This document shows positions 1 through 7,495 of a stretch of 43,620 nt of DNA, one piece after another. The translations under genes were made by a program, and so were the position numbers. Under the pieces are notes generated by a model, which was not told the DNA's origin, made no database searches, and was given only the letters and a program-made list of their open reading frames with translations. The stretch comes from Acidimicrobiales bacterium AG-414-N20. GTDB lineage: Bacteria; Actinomycetota; Acidimicrobiia; Acidimicrobiales; MedAcidi-G1. The stretch is taken from positions 1-43,620 of the forward strand of contig QCLO01000013.1 in assembly GCA_003214465.1 (NCBI GenBank), in the 5' to 3' direction. Positions within the stretch are counted from its first letter, which is position 1, and each line of letters opens with the position of its first letter.

Positions 1-459
1 GATAGAGAAACCGTTTGGCCTGAAGGTTTTTATTTCGGACTACTCAATACAAGGTGCATGCCTGACGAAAAAGAAATTGTCGAACCTGAAAAATACGAAA
101 TATTAAACTCCATCGAGTTGGAACCTGTTGTAAGAAAGGTTCTAAAAGCAGCCATAGACTTTCAACTTTTCGGATCAGAATTAGAAGATAACTTTTCGCC
201 AGATTTCGTGACAGATTTTAAACGTCTTTCACCCTCGATCAGTTATGAAGAATATCTTGGCGGTTGCGAAAGTTCTGAAAGAGACTGGCTCAAAATATTG
301 ATTAATGAATTTAACTTTCATCCTGAGCAAGAAGGAATACTTTTTGAAAGCCTGATCGCTAAAAAAGCACAAACAACCTCTTTAAACTCTTTAACCATTC
401 AAGATTGGGCGGAACTAATAAATCAGACTAAATCATGGGCCGTTAACGTAGTCGAATAA
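1..459 (+). CDS. C-terminal part of a hypothetical protein (5' end outside window)
   Basis: The reading frame is open from base 1 through the ATG at 58 to the stop at 459. The residues before that ATG (DRETVWPEGFYFG) read like normal coding sequence, and no ribosome binding site precedes the ATG. I therefore treat this as the last 152 residues of a gene that begins outside the window. The visible part is acidic, Glu/Lys rich and probably helical, with no signal peptide, membrane segment or motif I recognise. Copy 1 of the intergenic repeat begins five bases after the stop. Function unknown; a shorter stand-alone protein starting at 58 is the alternative. Confidence 0.6.
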   Translation, partial: DRETVWPEGFYFGLLNTRCMPDEKEIVEPEKYEILNSIELEPVVRKVLKAAIDFQLFGSELEDNFSPDFVTDFKRLSPSISYEEYLGGCESSERDWLKILINEFNFHPEQEGILFESLIAKKAQTTSLNSLTIQDWAELINQTKSWAVNVVE

Positions 460-464
460 CCCCC

Positions 465-512
465 CCCCACCTGTGTGGGGGTGCCACCCGTCGGATACTG
501 CTACGTATAGAT
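465..512 (+). repeat. Intergenic repeat, copy 1 of 3
   Basis: This 48-nt element matches the copy at 3449-3496 at 46 of 48 positions and shares a 39-nt core with the copy at 2429-2467. It begins with a hairpin: CCCCAC (465-470), a 4-nt loop, and GTGGGG (475-480). A conserved tail, GTCGGATACTGCTACG, follows. It sits just after the stop of the upstream gene. All three copies have the same orientation. Confidence 0.8.
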
Positions 513-542
513 GCGCACAGACGTTTCATGTAAAACTGTGTT

Positions 543-1163
543 ATGACAGAAGACGAATTTCTAGGTTTTCCGTACATCAAGAAAAAATATGCATCAGCCA
601 GTTCTTTGAGAACGCTGAGTTTACTTCTTCTTTTTGCGGCAATTTTGTTGGCGGTGATACCAGTCACATCTGATTCGTCGCGTTATGACACTTGCGGAAG
701 TGTTATTAATGGAATGAAAAATTTAACAATTACGAATTATTATGGCGAAACAGTAACTAACGATAGAGCCACAAAAAATTGTGACGAATCATTAAGAAGC
801 AGAAGAAATATTACATTTACAGTTGCTGGAATTGGAATAGTTCTTCTTATTGCAAGTTCAATAAACCCCACTTACAGCAATAGCGGTAAGAAAAGTAATT
901 CTGAAAAGTCTTTTCAATTCACTGATTTACCTAGTACAAAGTCGCCTGGGTATATACCCGTTGAAGGTCTCGAAATTTTTTGCAGTGCCTGTGAAGAAAT
1001 GGTTTCCGAGTCGTCAAAGTTCTGCCCTTCTTGCGGAGAAGTTCTCGGAGAAGAAGTAGAGATCGTTATAGAAGAACAACCACCTGCTTGTCCAAATCCA
1101 GAATGTGAGTCAATTCCCTCCGAAGGTGCTGTTTTCTGTGATCAATGCGGAGCAGCCGTCTAG
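543..1163 (+). CDS. Membrane protein with double zinc ribbon, function unknown
   Basis: This 206-residue protein has two hydrophobic segments, at about residues 24-42 and 95-110, flanking a short polar region with two cysteines. The C-terminal third carries two CxxC...CxxC-type zinc ribbons (CSACEE...CPSCGE and CPNPECES...CDQCGA), like the zinc-ribbon tails found on many small bacterial membrane proteins. The likely topology is two membrane passes with the ribbons in the cytoplasm (inference). No clear Shine-Dalgarno sequence precedes the ATG, and the repeat copy ends 30 nt upstream. It lies convergent to the lipoprotein gene at 1188-2411. No specific family is recognised. Confidence 0.7.
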   Translation: MTEDEFLGFPYIKKKYASASSLRTLSLLLLFAAILLAVIPVTSDSSRYDTCGSVINGMKNLTITNYYGETVTNDRATKNCDESLRSRRNITFTVAGIGIVLLIASSINPTYSNSGKKSNSEKSFQFTDLPSTKSPGYIPVEGLEIFCSACEEMVSESSKFCPSCGEVLGEEVEIVIEEQPPACPNPECESIPSEGAVFCDQCGAAV

Positions 1164-1187
1164 TAACTCTTTTAGGTTTGCACACCC

Positions 1188-2411
1188 CTAATAGACGGGT
1201 CCGCATTCACTTTCAAGTTCGCTGAAAGTAAGCCCTATATCTGCGTATGACGCGGCAACGGGGTAGCCATACGTTTCAACGAGCGCCATCATTTCTCTTA
1301 TCGCTCCTGGTGAGCAAGTTCTTTGAGATCCGGCACGTGTAGCGTCGTTTACCATGTTGATGCAGTCTTTACTGTAAGACGCACATTGGCTCAGCAAGTC
1401 AGATATTTCAGAAGACGAATAATTGAAAGTAGATGAACTCGAACCGCTGTATACGGGTCCGCATTCACTTTCAAGTTCGCTGAAAGTAAGCCCTATATCT
1501 GCGTATGACGCGGCAACGGGGTAGCCATACGTTTCAACGAGCGCCATCATTTCTCTTATCGCTCCTGGTGAGCAAGTTCTTTGAGATCCGGCACGTGTAG
1601 CGTCGTTTACCATGTTGATGCAGTCTTTACTGTAAGACGCACAGCGGCTCAGCAAGTCAGATATTTCAGAAGACGAATAATTGAAAGTAGATGAGCCCGA
1701 ACCGCCTGTTGGTGCTTTGGTGGTAGTTGGTGCTTTGGTGGTAGTTGGTGCTTTGGTGGTAGTTGGTGTCTTGGTGGTTGTTGGTGCCCGCGTTGTTGCT
1801 GGCGCGCCGCCTCCCGGCAAACAGGCGGGGATGCGAGGATAAAATTCAGTCTGGAGGATAGCATTCATGGCTGCCTCTCCGTTGATGAAGTACTCCTCAT
1901 ACCAAAAACTGATCTCCTGTTCGCTCAGGTCTTGGAACAAGCAGTTGGCATCAACGTCCGGAATTTCAGCGACAATACTTGCTTTCGTATAGAGCACCAG
2001 GTCTACGCACCTCACAAAGGGTTGCAGAAAGGCGTTGGTATCAGACCGTGAGAGCAGTCCGCCTGTACTCAACTGCTGATCGACATGCTCAAGCAGGTCT
2101 TCACTGCCACTGATCCCGCGAGCCTCAAGGATGTCTTCTATAAAGCATCGGGCTTCACTCAGAGAAACAGGTAACAGTGCTGCTGAGGAGGATCCAGATG
2201 TAAGCGCCGAGACTTCTCTGTCGATAAATGCACGTTCCTTTTCGGTAAACCGTGCACCTGAAGCAGTATTCACCGGAGCAACATTCGTAGTTGTCTGCTG
2301 CTCAAGGATCGAAACTTTTTCACGTAATGCTGCCAACTCGTCAGAATCAGAACTACCCCCGCAAGCAGAAGCGAGCAAAACTAAACAAACAACTACCCCC
2401 AACTTCTTCAT
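1188..2411 (-). CDS. Secreted lipoprotein with a duplicated 86-aa domain
   Basis: The start is placed at 2411 because the protein then begins with a lipoprotein signal peptide ending in the lipobox LASAC. An upstream ATG at 2447 would add 12 residues encoded by repeat copy 2. After the lipidated Cys come a short heptad-like helix, an alpha-helical region with several Cys, a Thr/Pro/Lys linker of APTTTK repeats, and two almost identical 86-residue C-terminal domains. Each of these contains CASYSKDCINMV and ends ESECGPVY. The paired Cys suggest disulfides in an extracytoplasmic domain. It is probably surface anchored, with the linker as a spacer. The domain family is not recognised and the function is unknown. 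Confidence 0.85.
   Translation of the reverse strand: MKKLGVVVCLVLLASACGGSSDSDELAALREKVSILEQQTTTNVAPVNTASGARFTEKERAFIDREVSALTSGSSSAALLPVSLSEARCFIEDILEARGISGSEDLLEHVDQQLSTGGLLSRSDTNAFLQPFVRCVDLVLYTKASIVAEIPDVDANCLFQDLSEQEISFWYEEYFINGEAAMNAILQTEFYPRIPACLPGGGAPATTRAPTTTKTPTTTKAPTTTKAPTTTKAPTGGSGSSTFNYSSSEISDLLSRCASYSKDCINMVNDATRAGSQRTCSPGAIREMMALVETYGYPVAASYADIGLTFSELESECGPVYSGSSSSTFNYSSSEISDLLSQCASYSKDCINMVNDATRAGSQRTCSPGAIREMMALVETYGYPVAASYADIGLTFSELESECGPVY
1195..1710 (-). repeat. Near-perfect 258-nt tandem duplication inside the lipoprotein gene
   Basis: Units 1195-1452 and 1453-1710 differ at only a few bases (for example CATTGG versus CAGCGG near 1384 and 1642, and GAACTC versus GAGCCC near their ends). 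The period is exactly 86 codons, so the frame is kept. Such high DNA identity indicates a recent duplication or ongoing gene conversion. Confidence 0.95.
1711..1800 (-). repeat. 18-nt tandem repeat encoding APTTTK linker
   Basis: Five consecutive 18-nt units encode a hexapeptide APTTTK linker between the N-terminal region and the duplicated domains. Three units are identical, one is slightly diverged and the last is degenerate. It is an in-frame minisatellite prone to copy-number change. Thr/Pro-rich linkers are typical spacers in exported proteins. Confidence 0.9.
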
Positions 2412-2428
2412 ACCTACCAGTCTGGCAT

Positions 2429-2467
2429 ACCCGTGTGGGGGTGGCACCCGTCGGATACTGCTACGTA
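2429..2467 (+). repeat. Intergenic repeat, copy 2 of 3
   Basis: This copy shares the 39-nt core ACCCGTGTGGGGGTG...GTCGGATACTGCTACGTA with copies 1 and 3. It lacks the left CCCCAC arm, so the hairpin is lost. It lies between the stop of the membrane gene (2469) and the start of the lipoprotein gene (2411), both on the minus strand. Confidence 0.75.
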
Positions 2468-2468
2468 G

Positions 2469-2765
2469 TTATTGCTTTAATTTCGGCTTTCTAAGTCGCA
2501 AAGCCATAGCGAAACATGCAAGACAGGCTACGAATGAAACAGTTCCAAAAAGATTGACCATTGTGTATGCGCCATCGCATAGACCATAAACTGCACCCTG
2601 GAACGCTGTCTGCAACGGTTTGTGCACACTCCCACACTCGTAGGTCATAACTACTACCGAATCATCTGGAGTTGTTCGACTTCCTAGCGGCACGAAACGT
2701 GACATGGCACCAATTACAAATATGAAGAATCCTGTCCTCCTGAAAAGACGAGCCCGTTCCTGCAT
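2469..2765 (-). CDS. Small membrane protein, hypothetical
   Basis: This 98-residue protein has a hydrophobic segment at about residues 10-24 and a longer one at about 68-92 (a Val/Leu/Phe/Ala-rich run), followed by a basic tail RLRKPKLKQ. It therefore probably spans the membrane twice with a Cys-containing extracytoplasmic loop. It starts three bases after the stop of the gene at 2769-3428 on the same strand, so the two are probably translated from one message. No family recognised. Confidence 0.6.
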   Translation of the reverse strand: MQERARLFRRTGFFIFVIGAMSRFVPLGSRTTPDDSVVVMTYECGSVHKPLQTAFQGAVYGLCDGAYTMVNLFGTVSFVACLACFAMALRLRKPKLKQ

Positions 2766-2768
2766 GAA

Positions 2769-3428
2769 TTAAAATTCTCCTTCGGTTAACTTTCCATAAG
2801 AGCCATTTTCTGAAGTGCTTTCGTGCCAATCATTATCACGCCAAGAATAATAAGAAAAGGTGTATTCCTTAAAGCAACAAGGAGGACGAGTTTCAGTGTA
2901 TTTGTCGTGCTTTACACCGATTTCTCCATAAGCAGTAACCTCGAACAGGTACCCAAGAAGATGTCTGCCTAACTGTTTAGCCTCTGGAACGTTTCCCGCG
3001 AAAATTTGCACTCGTTCTTCAAAACCAGATTCTCCCCAAAAGCAACGAATAGTCGCAAGAACCTCAGGACCAGGTGATTGTTCAACCACTTCTTCTACGC
3101 TTGCACTAGAAATCACTGCTTGGTGCTTCAGGTCATAGTTGTAATTACGAGTAAGTGAAAGATATTCATCGAATGAAAGATCTGGATCCAACTTAGGAGG
3201 AGGAACCCATTCAGGATCAACCCAAGTTTTGTTTGAAAAGGTTATCGCTGCATCTTGATCAGATGGGGTAACGCAAGTCTCAAAAGTTGCATTGTAAATA
3301 TCAAACTCAACTTCTGACCCAAGAGTAAACTTGAACTCAGAGGAATCATCACTTTGCAGAGAGACGATTGCAACAATGGCGATCAGAACGGCGCCTGCAA
3401 CAGCAGATTTCAGATTCAAACCATTCAC
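2769..3428 (-). CDS. Exported or membrane-anchored hypothetical protein
   Basis: A 219-residue protein with an N-terminal hydrophobic segment at about residues 8-25 (AVAGAVLIAIVAIVSL) that could be a signal anchor. A polar, aromatic-rich extracytoplasmic domain follows, with Cys in FETCVTP, TIRCFWG and PPCCFKEY. No lipobox is evident. It precedes the small membrane protein at 2469-2765, and the two probably work as a pair. Function unknown. Confidence 0.6.
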   Translation of the reverse strand: MNGLNLKSAVAGAVLIAIVAIVSLQSDDSSEFKFTLGSEVEFDIYNATFETCVTPSDQDAAITFSNKTWVDPEWVPPPKLDPDLSFDEYLSLTRNYNYDLKHQAVISSASVEEVVEQSPGPEVLATIRCFWGESGFEERVQIFAGNVPEAKQLGRHLLGYLFEVTAYGEIGVKHDKYTETRPPCCFKEYTFSYYSWRDNDWHESTSENGSYGKLTEGEF

Positions 3429-3448
3429 GCTTCTAGTCTGTCACAACG

Positions 3449-3496
3449 CCCCACCCGTGTGGGGGTGCCACCCGTCGGATACTGCTACTTATAGAT
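3449..3496 (+). repeat. Intergenic repeat, copy 3 of 3
   Basis: This copy is identical to copy 1 at 46 of 48 positions, including the CCCCAC (3449-3454) / GTGGGG (3459-3464) hairpin with a 4-nt loop and the conserved GTCGGATACTGCTAC tail. It lies 20 nt upstream of the gene whose start is at 3428. Confidence 0.8.
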
Positions 3497-3899
3497 ACTC
3501 ACAAGTGTCCCGCTTAACAGTCCGATAGCGGTCCGGTTCGGTTAAAAGTCTGTAAATTTATTGCAAAATTTCCCACGTTTTTACAAAACCCCAGGTCACG
3601 GGTGGGACACCGAGGACATATATATGGAGACATGGCATGGCATGCCCTGCAAATTAAGAAATTTATGCACATCTGCCCTGTGCACCAACGCGTGACCCGG
3701 CTTGTGCGTATAAGCATGAAACCTCATTTAAGGTGAGTTCTGTCCAAAAACATGCCGGCCTTCTCCGAGTTCGCCGGATGGCACTCTTAACAAAAACATG
3801 AAACTGAACTAGACTGGGTATGCCGCAGAGGCATGAACATTGAAAACCTAGTCTGGCTACCAGAATGGCTACCAGCCATCAAACAAAACCAGAAGAAAC
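3497..3899. other. Gene-poor spacer beside the tRNA-Pro 3' end
   Basis: I find no convincing protein gene in these 403 bases. They hold inverted 7-nt arms GGTCACG (3594-3600) and CGTGACC (3691-3697), a short hairpin ATGCC-loop-GGCAT (3820-3834), and two direct TGGCTACCAG repeats (3854-3863 and 3866-3875) next to the tRNA 3' end. This could be the scar of an integration event at the tRNA gene, but no integrase or duplicated tRNA end is visible. A 67-codon Cys-rich minus-strand frame (3514-3717) has a possible GAGG ribosome binding site but no other support. Confidence 0.4.
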
Positions 3900-3976
3900 T
3901 GGTCGGGATGGGGAGATTTGAACTCCCGACCCCCTGCTCCCAAAGCAGGTGCGCTGCCAGACTGCGCCACATCCCG
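3900..3976 (-). tRNA. tRNA-Pro (anticodon TGG)
   Basis: A complete 77-nt tRNA cloverleaf lies on the minus strand. The acceptor stem CGGGATG (3970-3976) pairs with CATCCCG (3904-3910). The anticodon loop CTTTGGGAG gives anticodon TGG, and the T-loop is GTTCAAATC. The 3' CCA is encoded (3900-3902), unlike the tRNA-Leu in this window. It decodes proline CCN codons. Confidence 0.95.
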
Positions 3977-3984
3977 AATAGATA

Positions 3985-4016
3985 AGTGTAGAGGCACATT
4001 TCCATTCTGGAGTCAA
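3985..4016 (-). promoter_or_regulatory. Possible promoter for tRNA-Pro
   Basis: On the minus strand a TTGACT box (4011-4016) lies upstream of a TACACT box (3985-3990), just before the tRNA 5' end. The 20-nt spacing is longer than ideal; an overlapping TCTACA box gives 18 nt. Confidence 0.4.
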
Positions 4017-4068
4017 GCAATGCATCCGCGAGTACATAAAAAGTGTTTCAAGCGGTTATTTTCTAGAG

Positions 4069-5628
4069 ATGGATGAACCAATTTATGATGCTAAAACTTT
4101 TTGGGAATTGTTTATAAGACGAGTTGAGCTCAGTGGCGACAAAAAAATGCTTATTGACGACTCTGACCGTTCCTTAACTTTCTCAGAAGTTAAAGAAAAA
4201 GTTGAAAAAACAGTTACAGGTTTCATGGAACTCGGAGTAGGGGAAGGGACACCAGTGACATGGGTTTTACCCACCCGGATAGAAACGATAGTTACCTCTT
4301 TAGCTTTGTCGAGAATAGGTGCGATTCAGAACCCAATCATCCACATTTACCGTGGAAGAGAAGTCGGTTTCTGTATTCGCCAAACAAGTTCAGAACTAGT
4401 TCTAGTCCCTGGCGAATGGAATGGGTTCGATTATCAGGAAATGGTGAAAAATTCTACAGCAGATATGGCGAATCCACCAAAGATAGTTCGGGTATATGAC
4501 AGTCTCCCCGAAGGCGACCCTCAAGAGCTTCCCAAAGAAATCATTTCAACACCAGACGATCCGATCAGATGGATTTATTACACATCAGGTACAACTTCAG
4601 ACCCCAAAGGAGCTATGCACACAGATTCAACTCTGATAGCAGGTGGAGTAGGACTAGCAAAGGCTTTAAATATGGGAGAGCAAGACATAGGCTCCATAGC
4701 TTTCCCATACGCACATATAGGAGGCCCTGATTACCTCGTCTGTATGCTCGCCAACGGATTCCCAGCAGTTCTAATCGAAAAATTCGACCTTGAATCAACT
4801 ATCGAAACTTATAAACGTCACGGAGTCACAATGGCGGGAGGGAGCACAGCTTTTTACTCGATGTTTCTCGGAGCTCAACGCCAGCAACCTGACACACCTC
4901 TAATACCAAGCCTCAGACTGCTCTCAGGCGGAGGCGCTCCTAAACCCCCTGAGATTTATTATGAAGTCATAGAAGAAATGGGTATTCCAGTAGCACACGG
5001 TTATGGCATGACAGAAAGCCCGATGATCTGTCAGGGTTCGCCCCAAGACAATCCAGAACAATTAGCCCACACAGAGGGAAAACCAGTTTTCGGTGTTCAA
5101 GTGACAATAGTCAGACCTGATGGATCAGCATGCAACCCAGGAGAAGAAGGACAAGTAGCAGTTGGAGGCCCTCAACTATTTAAAGGTTATAAAGACCCAA
5201 TACTCAACAATGAAGCGTTTGACTCTCTTGGAAGATTCCTCACAGGCGACTTGGGAGTGATGAGAGAAGACGGGCATGTTTCATTAACCGGTCGCGTCAA
5301 AGACATCATTATTCGCAAAGGTGAAAACATTTCGGCAAAAGAAATAGAAGATATTTTGTACACCCATCAAAAAGTTGCAGCTGTAGCAGTTGTAGGTCTT
5401 CCAGATAAAGAAAGAGGAGAGAGGGTTTGTGCTGTTGTGGAACTAGCTGAAGGTAGCGACCCACTGGAGTTAGAAGAAATGATTGAAATTTGTGAATCTG
5501 AAGGGTTGATGAAACAAAAAATTCCAGAACAACTAATCAACTATGACGGTTTATTACCTAGAAATCCGACATTGAAAATTCTTAAATACCAGTTACGAGA
5601 TGAGATCTCGAAAATTGATTGGCCTTAG
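4069..5628 (+). CDS. AMP-dependent acyl-CoA synthetase/ligase
   Basis: This 519-residue enzyme of the ANL superfamily would activate a carboxylic acid with ATP, forming an acyl-adenylate and then the acyl-CoA. The phosphate-binding motif YYTSGTTSDPKGAMH is near residue 169. The A5 motif GYGMTES is near residue 311. GRVKDIIIRKGENIS is near residue 409 and contains the hinge. The catalytic Lys is near the C-terminus in PTLKILKYQL. Length is normal for the family. The substrate cannot be read from sequence. It ends directly against the convergent crotonase gene (5629-6420), and the pairing suggests fatty or organic acid catabolism. Confidence 0.88.
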   Translation: MDEPIYDAKTFWELFIRRVELSGDKKMLIDDSDRSLTFSEVKEKVEKTVTGFMELGVGEGTPVTWVLPTRIETIVTSLALSRIGAIQNPIIHIYRGREVGFCIRQTSSELVLVPGEWNGFDYQEMVKNSTADMANPPKIVRVYDSLPEGDPQELPKEIISTPDDPIRWIYYTSGTTSDPKGAMHTDSTLIAGGVGLAKALNMGEQDIGSIAFPYAHIGGPDYLVCMLANGFPAVLIEKFDLESTIETYKRHGVTMAGGSTAFYSMFLGAQRQQPDTPLIPSLRLLSGGGAPKPPEIYYEVIEEMGIPVAHGYGMTESPMICQGSPQDNPEQLAHTEGKPVFGVQVTIVRPDGSACNPGEEGQVAVGGPQLFKGYKDPILNNEAFDSLGRFLTGDLGVMREDGHVSLTGRVKDIIIRKGENISAKEIEDILYTHQKVAAVAVVGLPDKERGERVCAVVELAEGSDPLELEEMIEICESEGLMKQKIPEQLINYDGLLPRNPTLKILKYQLRDEISKIDWP

Positions 5629-6420
5629 TTACTTGCCTTTGAAGTTGCCTTTCCTTCTTTCCTTAAAAGCATTAACTCCTTCTTCCGCATCTTCTGTTTC
5701 AGCCAGCAACGTTTGATCAGCTCCCATAGCAGCAATAGCTGCCTGTTCTCCTTCAGTCACATATCGCATAGAAGAACGCTTAGTTGCTTGCACTGCTAGA
5801 GGTGCACCTTCGCAAATAATTTCTGCTATTTCGATCGCTCTCTCAAGTTCGGAGCCGAAAGGAACAACTTCTTGCACAAGCCCTACGCGGAAAGCTTCTT
5901 CAGAATCAAATACGTCAGAGGTGAGGAGATGGTACATGGCATTACCCCAACCGCAACGTTGAACAAATCTGATTGTTGCGCCACCGGTAGCATGTATGCC
6001 CCTTAAAGGCTCTAATTGTGAAAATCTACAGTTATCAGCAGCAACAACTATGTCTCCTGCCAACATCAGTTCAATTCCAAGCGTGTAGGTCACACCCTTT
6101 ACAGCTGAAACGATTGGTTTCGTGCACTTACGACCTAATGCAGTTGGGTCAACCTTTCCTTTCCCACGCCCTCTTTCACCTTTTTGCATCCTCTCACGGA
6201 ACTTGGGTAAATCTAGACCTGCTGTGAAATGATCACCATGAGCGAAAAGAACCCCACACCACAGTTCAGGATCATCGTCGAGTCTCGTATAGGCGTCAGT
6301 GAGATCGTCAATCATCTCAGGTGTGAAACCGTTCATTTTTGAAGGTCTGTTAATCCCCATTAAAAGAATCCGTCCTTCAACTTCTACTGTGATTCCACCT
6401 TCTGCATTATTTTCAGACAT
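5629..6420 (-). CDS. Enoyl-CoA hydratase/isomerase (crotonase) family protein
   Basis: A 263-residue crotonase-fold protein. It has an N-terminal hydrophobic strand followed by NRPSKMNGFT, the first oxyanion-hole region HFTAGLDL, the second oxyanion segment GVTYTLGIEL, and a potential catalytic Glu in SQLEPLRG. Members hydrate, isomerise or cleave acyl-CoA thioesters; the exact reaction is not predictable from sequence. It is convergent with the acyl-CoA synthetase at 4069-5628, with stop codons abutting, and probably acts in the same kind of acyl-CoA pathway. Confidence 0.85.
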   Translation of the reverse strand: MSENNAEGGITVEVEGRILLMGINRPSKMNGFTPEMIDDLTDAYTRLDDDPELWCGVLFAHGDHFTAGLDLPKFRERMQKGERGRGKGKVDPTALGRKCTKPIVSAVKGVTYTLGIELMLAGDIVVAADNCRFSQLEPLRGIHATGGATIRFVQRCGWGNAMYHLLTSDVFDSEEAFRVGLVQEVVPFGSELERAIEIAEIICEGAPLAVQATKRSSMRYVTEGEQAAIAAMGADQTLLAETEDAEEGVNAFKERRKGNFKGK

Positions 6421-6443
6421 TTTAAAAACCTTGTGTTCGTTGT

Positions 6444-6968
6444 TTAGTCAAGGACTTTAGCGTAGCTTTCTCGCTCAAGTAAAAGTTCTTTTAGGCGACT
6501 TCCGTAGGCATATTCACCTGCACTTCTGTCGTTTCGAATAACTCGGTGACAAGGTATCAGTAAAGGAATGGGATTTGCACCTAGAGCGGATCCGACAGCG
6601 CGTTGAGCTTTAGGGTGATGAATATCTATGGCAATCTTTGAGTAAGTAGAGGTTTCACCAAAAGGGATTAGCGAACAACTCTTCCAAACTTTTTGCTTAA
6701 AAGATGAGTAGGTCGAAATGTCGAACTGAAGTTTTGAAGAATAGCCTTTTAGTTGCCATTGATTGATTCCATCTTCGATTTCTTCAGGCAAGGAATCAAC
6801 TTTTAAAAAACTGTTTCCTGTTTTTTCTTTGAGTTGCTTCTTAAAGCTCTTAAGGGTGGTTGTCTCTTTGAATTTAGAAGCGCAAATACCTGAGTTGGTG
6901 AAAGCTAACCAAAGTTGTTCTTCCAGGATCTCTATAAGTCCAATATGGTGAAAAGGTTTTACCGGCAA
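6444..6968 (-). CDS. ogt: Methylated-DNA--protein-cysteine methyltransferase
   Basis: A 174-residue suicide DNA-repair protein that transfers the alkyl group from O6-alkylguanine to its own cysteine. The hallmark active-site PCHRV lies at about residue 139, followed by IRNDRSAGEYAYG, as in Ogt/MGMT. IPFGETSTYSKIA and RAVGSALGANP match the DNA-binding helix region. The start is a TTG with a GGAAAG sequence just upstream; no better ATG exists nearby. The gene lies 15 nt downstream of uspA on the same strand, suggesting co-transcription in a stress or repair context. Confidence 0.92.
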   Translation of the reverse strand: MPVKPFHHIGLIEILEEQLWLAFTNSGICASKFKETTTLKSFKKQLKEKTGNSFLKVDSLPEEIEDGINQWQLKGYSSKLQFDISTYSSFKQKVWKSCSLIPFGETSTYSKIAIDIHHPKAQRAVGSALGANPIPLLIPCHRVIRNDRSAGEYAYGSRLKELLLERESYAKVLD

Positions 6969-6983
6969 GAACTTTCCGAGCTT

Positions 6984-7439
6984 TTATTCATCTATGAGAC
7001 CAGTTCGAACTATTACGAGTGGGCATGGGCTGTGATGCGAAATTGCTTGACTCACTGACCCAAGTCTTAGTCCAGCGAAACCACCACGTCCGCGGTTGCC
7101 CACTACTAACATGTCAGCACCTTCAGCTATAGACATTAAAGTTTCAGGTGCTCTACCTTTTTCAATTGTTTTTCTGATCTCAACATCTGGATTCCCAGCA
7201 ATTTCCAAAGCAGATTCAACAACTTCATTCTGAAGTTTTTCAACTTCTGCAATAAGGTTCGTTCCATCAAAAGGTACATACCCGAGATCAGGCGAAGATG
7301 GTATATAGGTAGGTGAGTAGCAGGTTACAACTTCGACTAGTGCATCGTGAAGCAACGCTTCCTTTAAAGCCCAAACCAAGGCTGCTTTTGCATAGCCAGA
7401 ACCTTCGATGCCTACAACGATTCGATGCTCTCTTCGCAT
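6984..7439 (-). CDS. Universal stress protein UspA family
   Basis: A 151-residue Usp domain protein. It begins RIVVGIEGSG and ends with the ATP-binding signature GNRGRGGFAGLRLGSVS followed by CPLVIVR, so it is probably an ATP-binding Usp of the type common in actinobacteria. I chose the ATG at 7439 over one 8 codons upstream because AGGGGG lies 5-10 nt before it. It is flanked by carD (upstream) and ogt (downstream) on the same strand, forming a likely stress-related operon. Confidence 0.9.
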   Translation of the reverse strand: MRREHRIVVGIEGSGYAKAALVWALKEALLHDALVEVVTCYSPTYIPSSPDLGYVPFDGTNLIAEVEKLQNEVVESALEIAGNPDVEIRKTIEKGRAPETLMSIAEGADMLVVGNRGRGGFAGLRLGSVSQAISHHSPCPLVIVRTGLIDE

Positions 7440-7495
7440 TTGGCCCCCTAATCGATTTAGCAATAAAACAGTTTTTGCACCGTTACTACATTTTG

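Noticed and set aside
443-673. Short frames on both strands over repeat copy 1
   Set aside because: Both are created by the repeat sequence and overlap the better-supported gene at 543.
1711-1800. CRISPR-like or regulatory repeat array
   Set aside because: The 18-nt units are contiguous and encode the APTTTK linker.
465-3496. Integron attC sites for the three repeats
   Set aside because: No consistent RYYYAAC/GTTRRRY core sites at the ends, no integron integrase, and the genes between copies are in mixed orientation.
3514-3717. 67-codon Cys-rich minus-strand reading frame
   Set aside because: A GAGG precedes its ATG, but composition and context look like spacer DNA and I recognise nothing in it; kept only as a possibility in the spacer entry.
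3787-4020. Minus-strand reading frame across tRNA-Pro
   Set aside because: It is the translated shadow of the tRNA gene.
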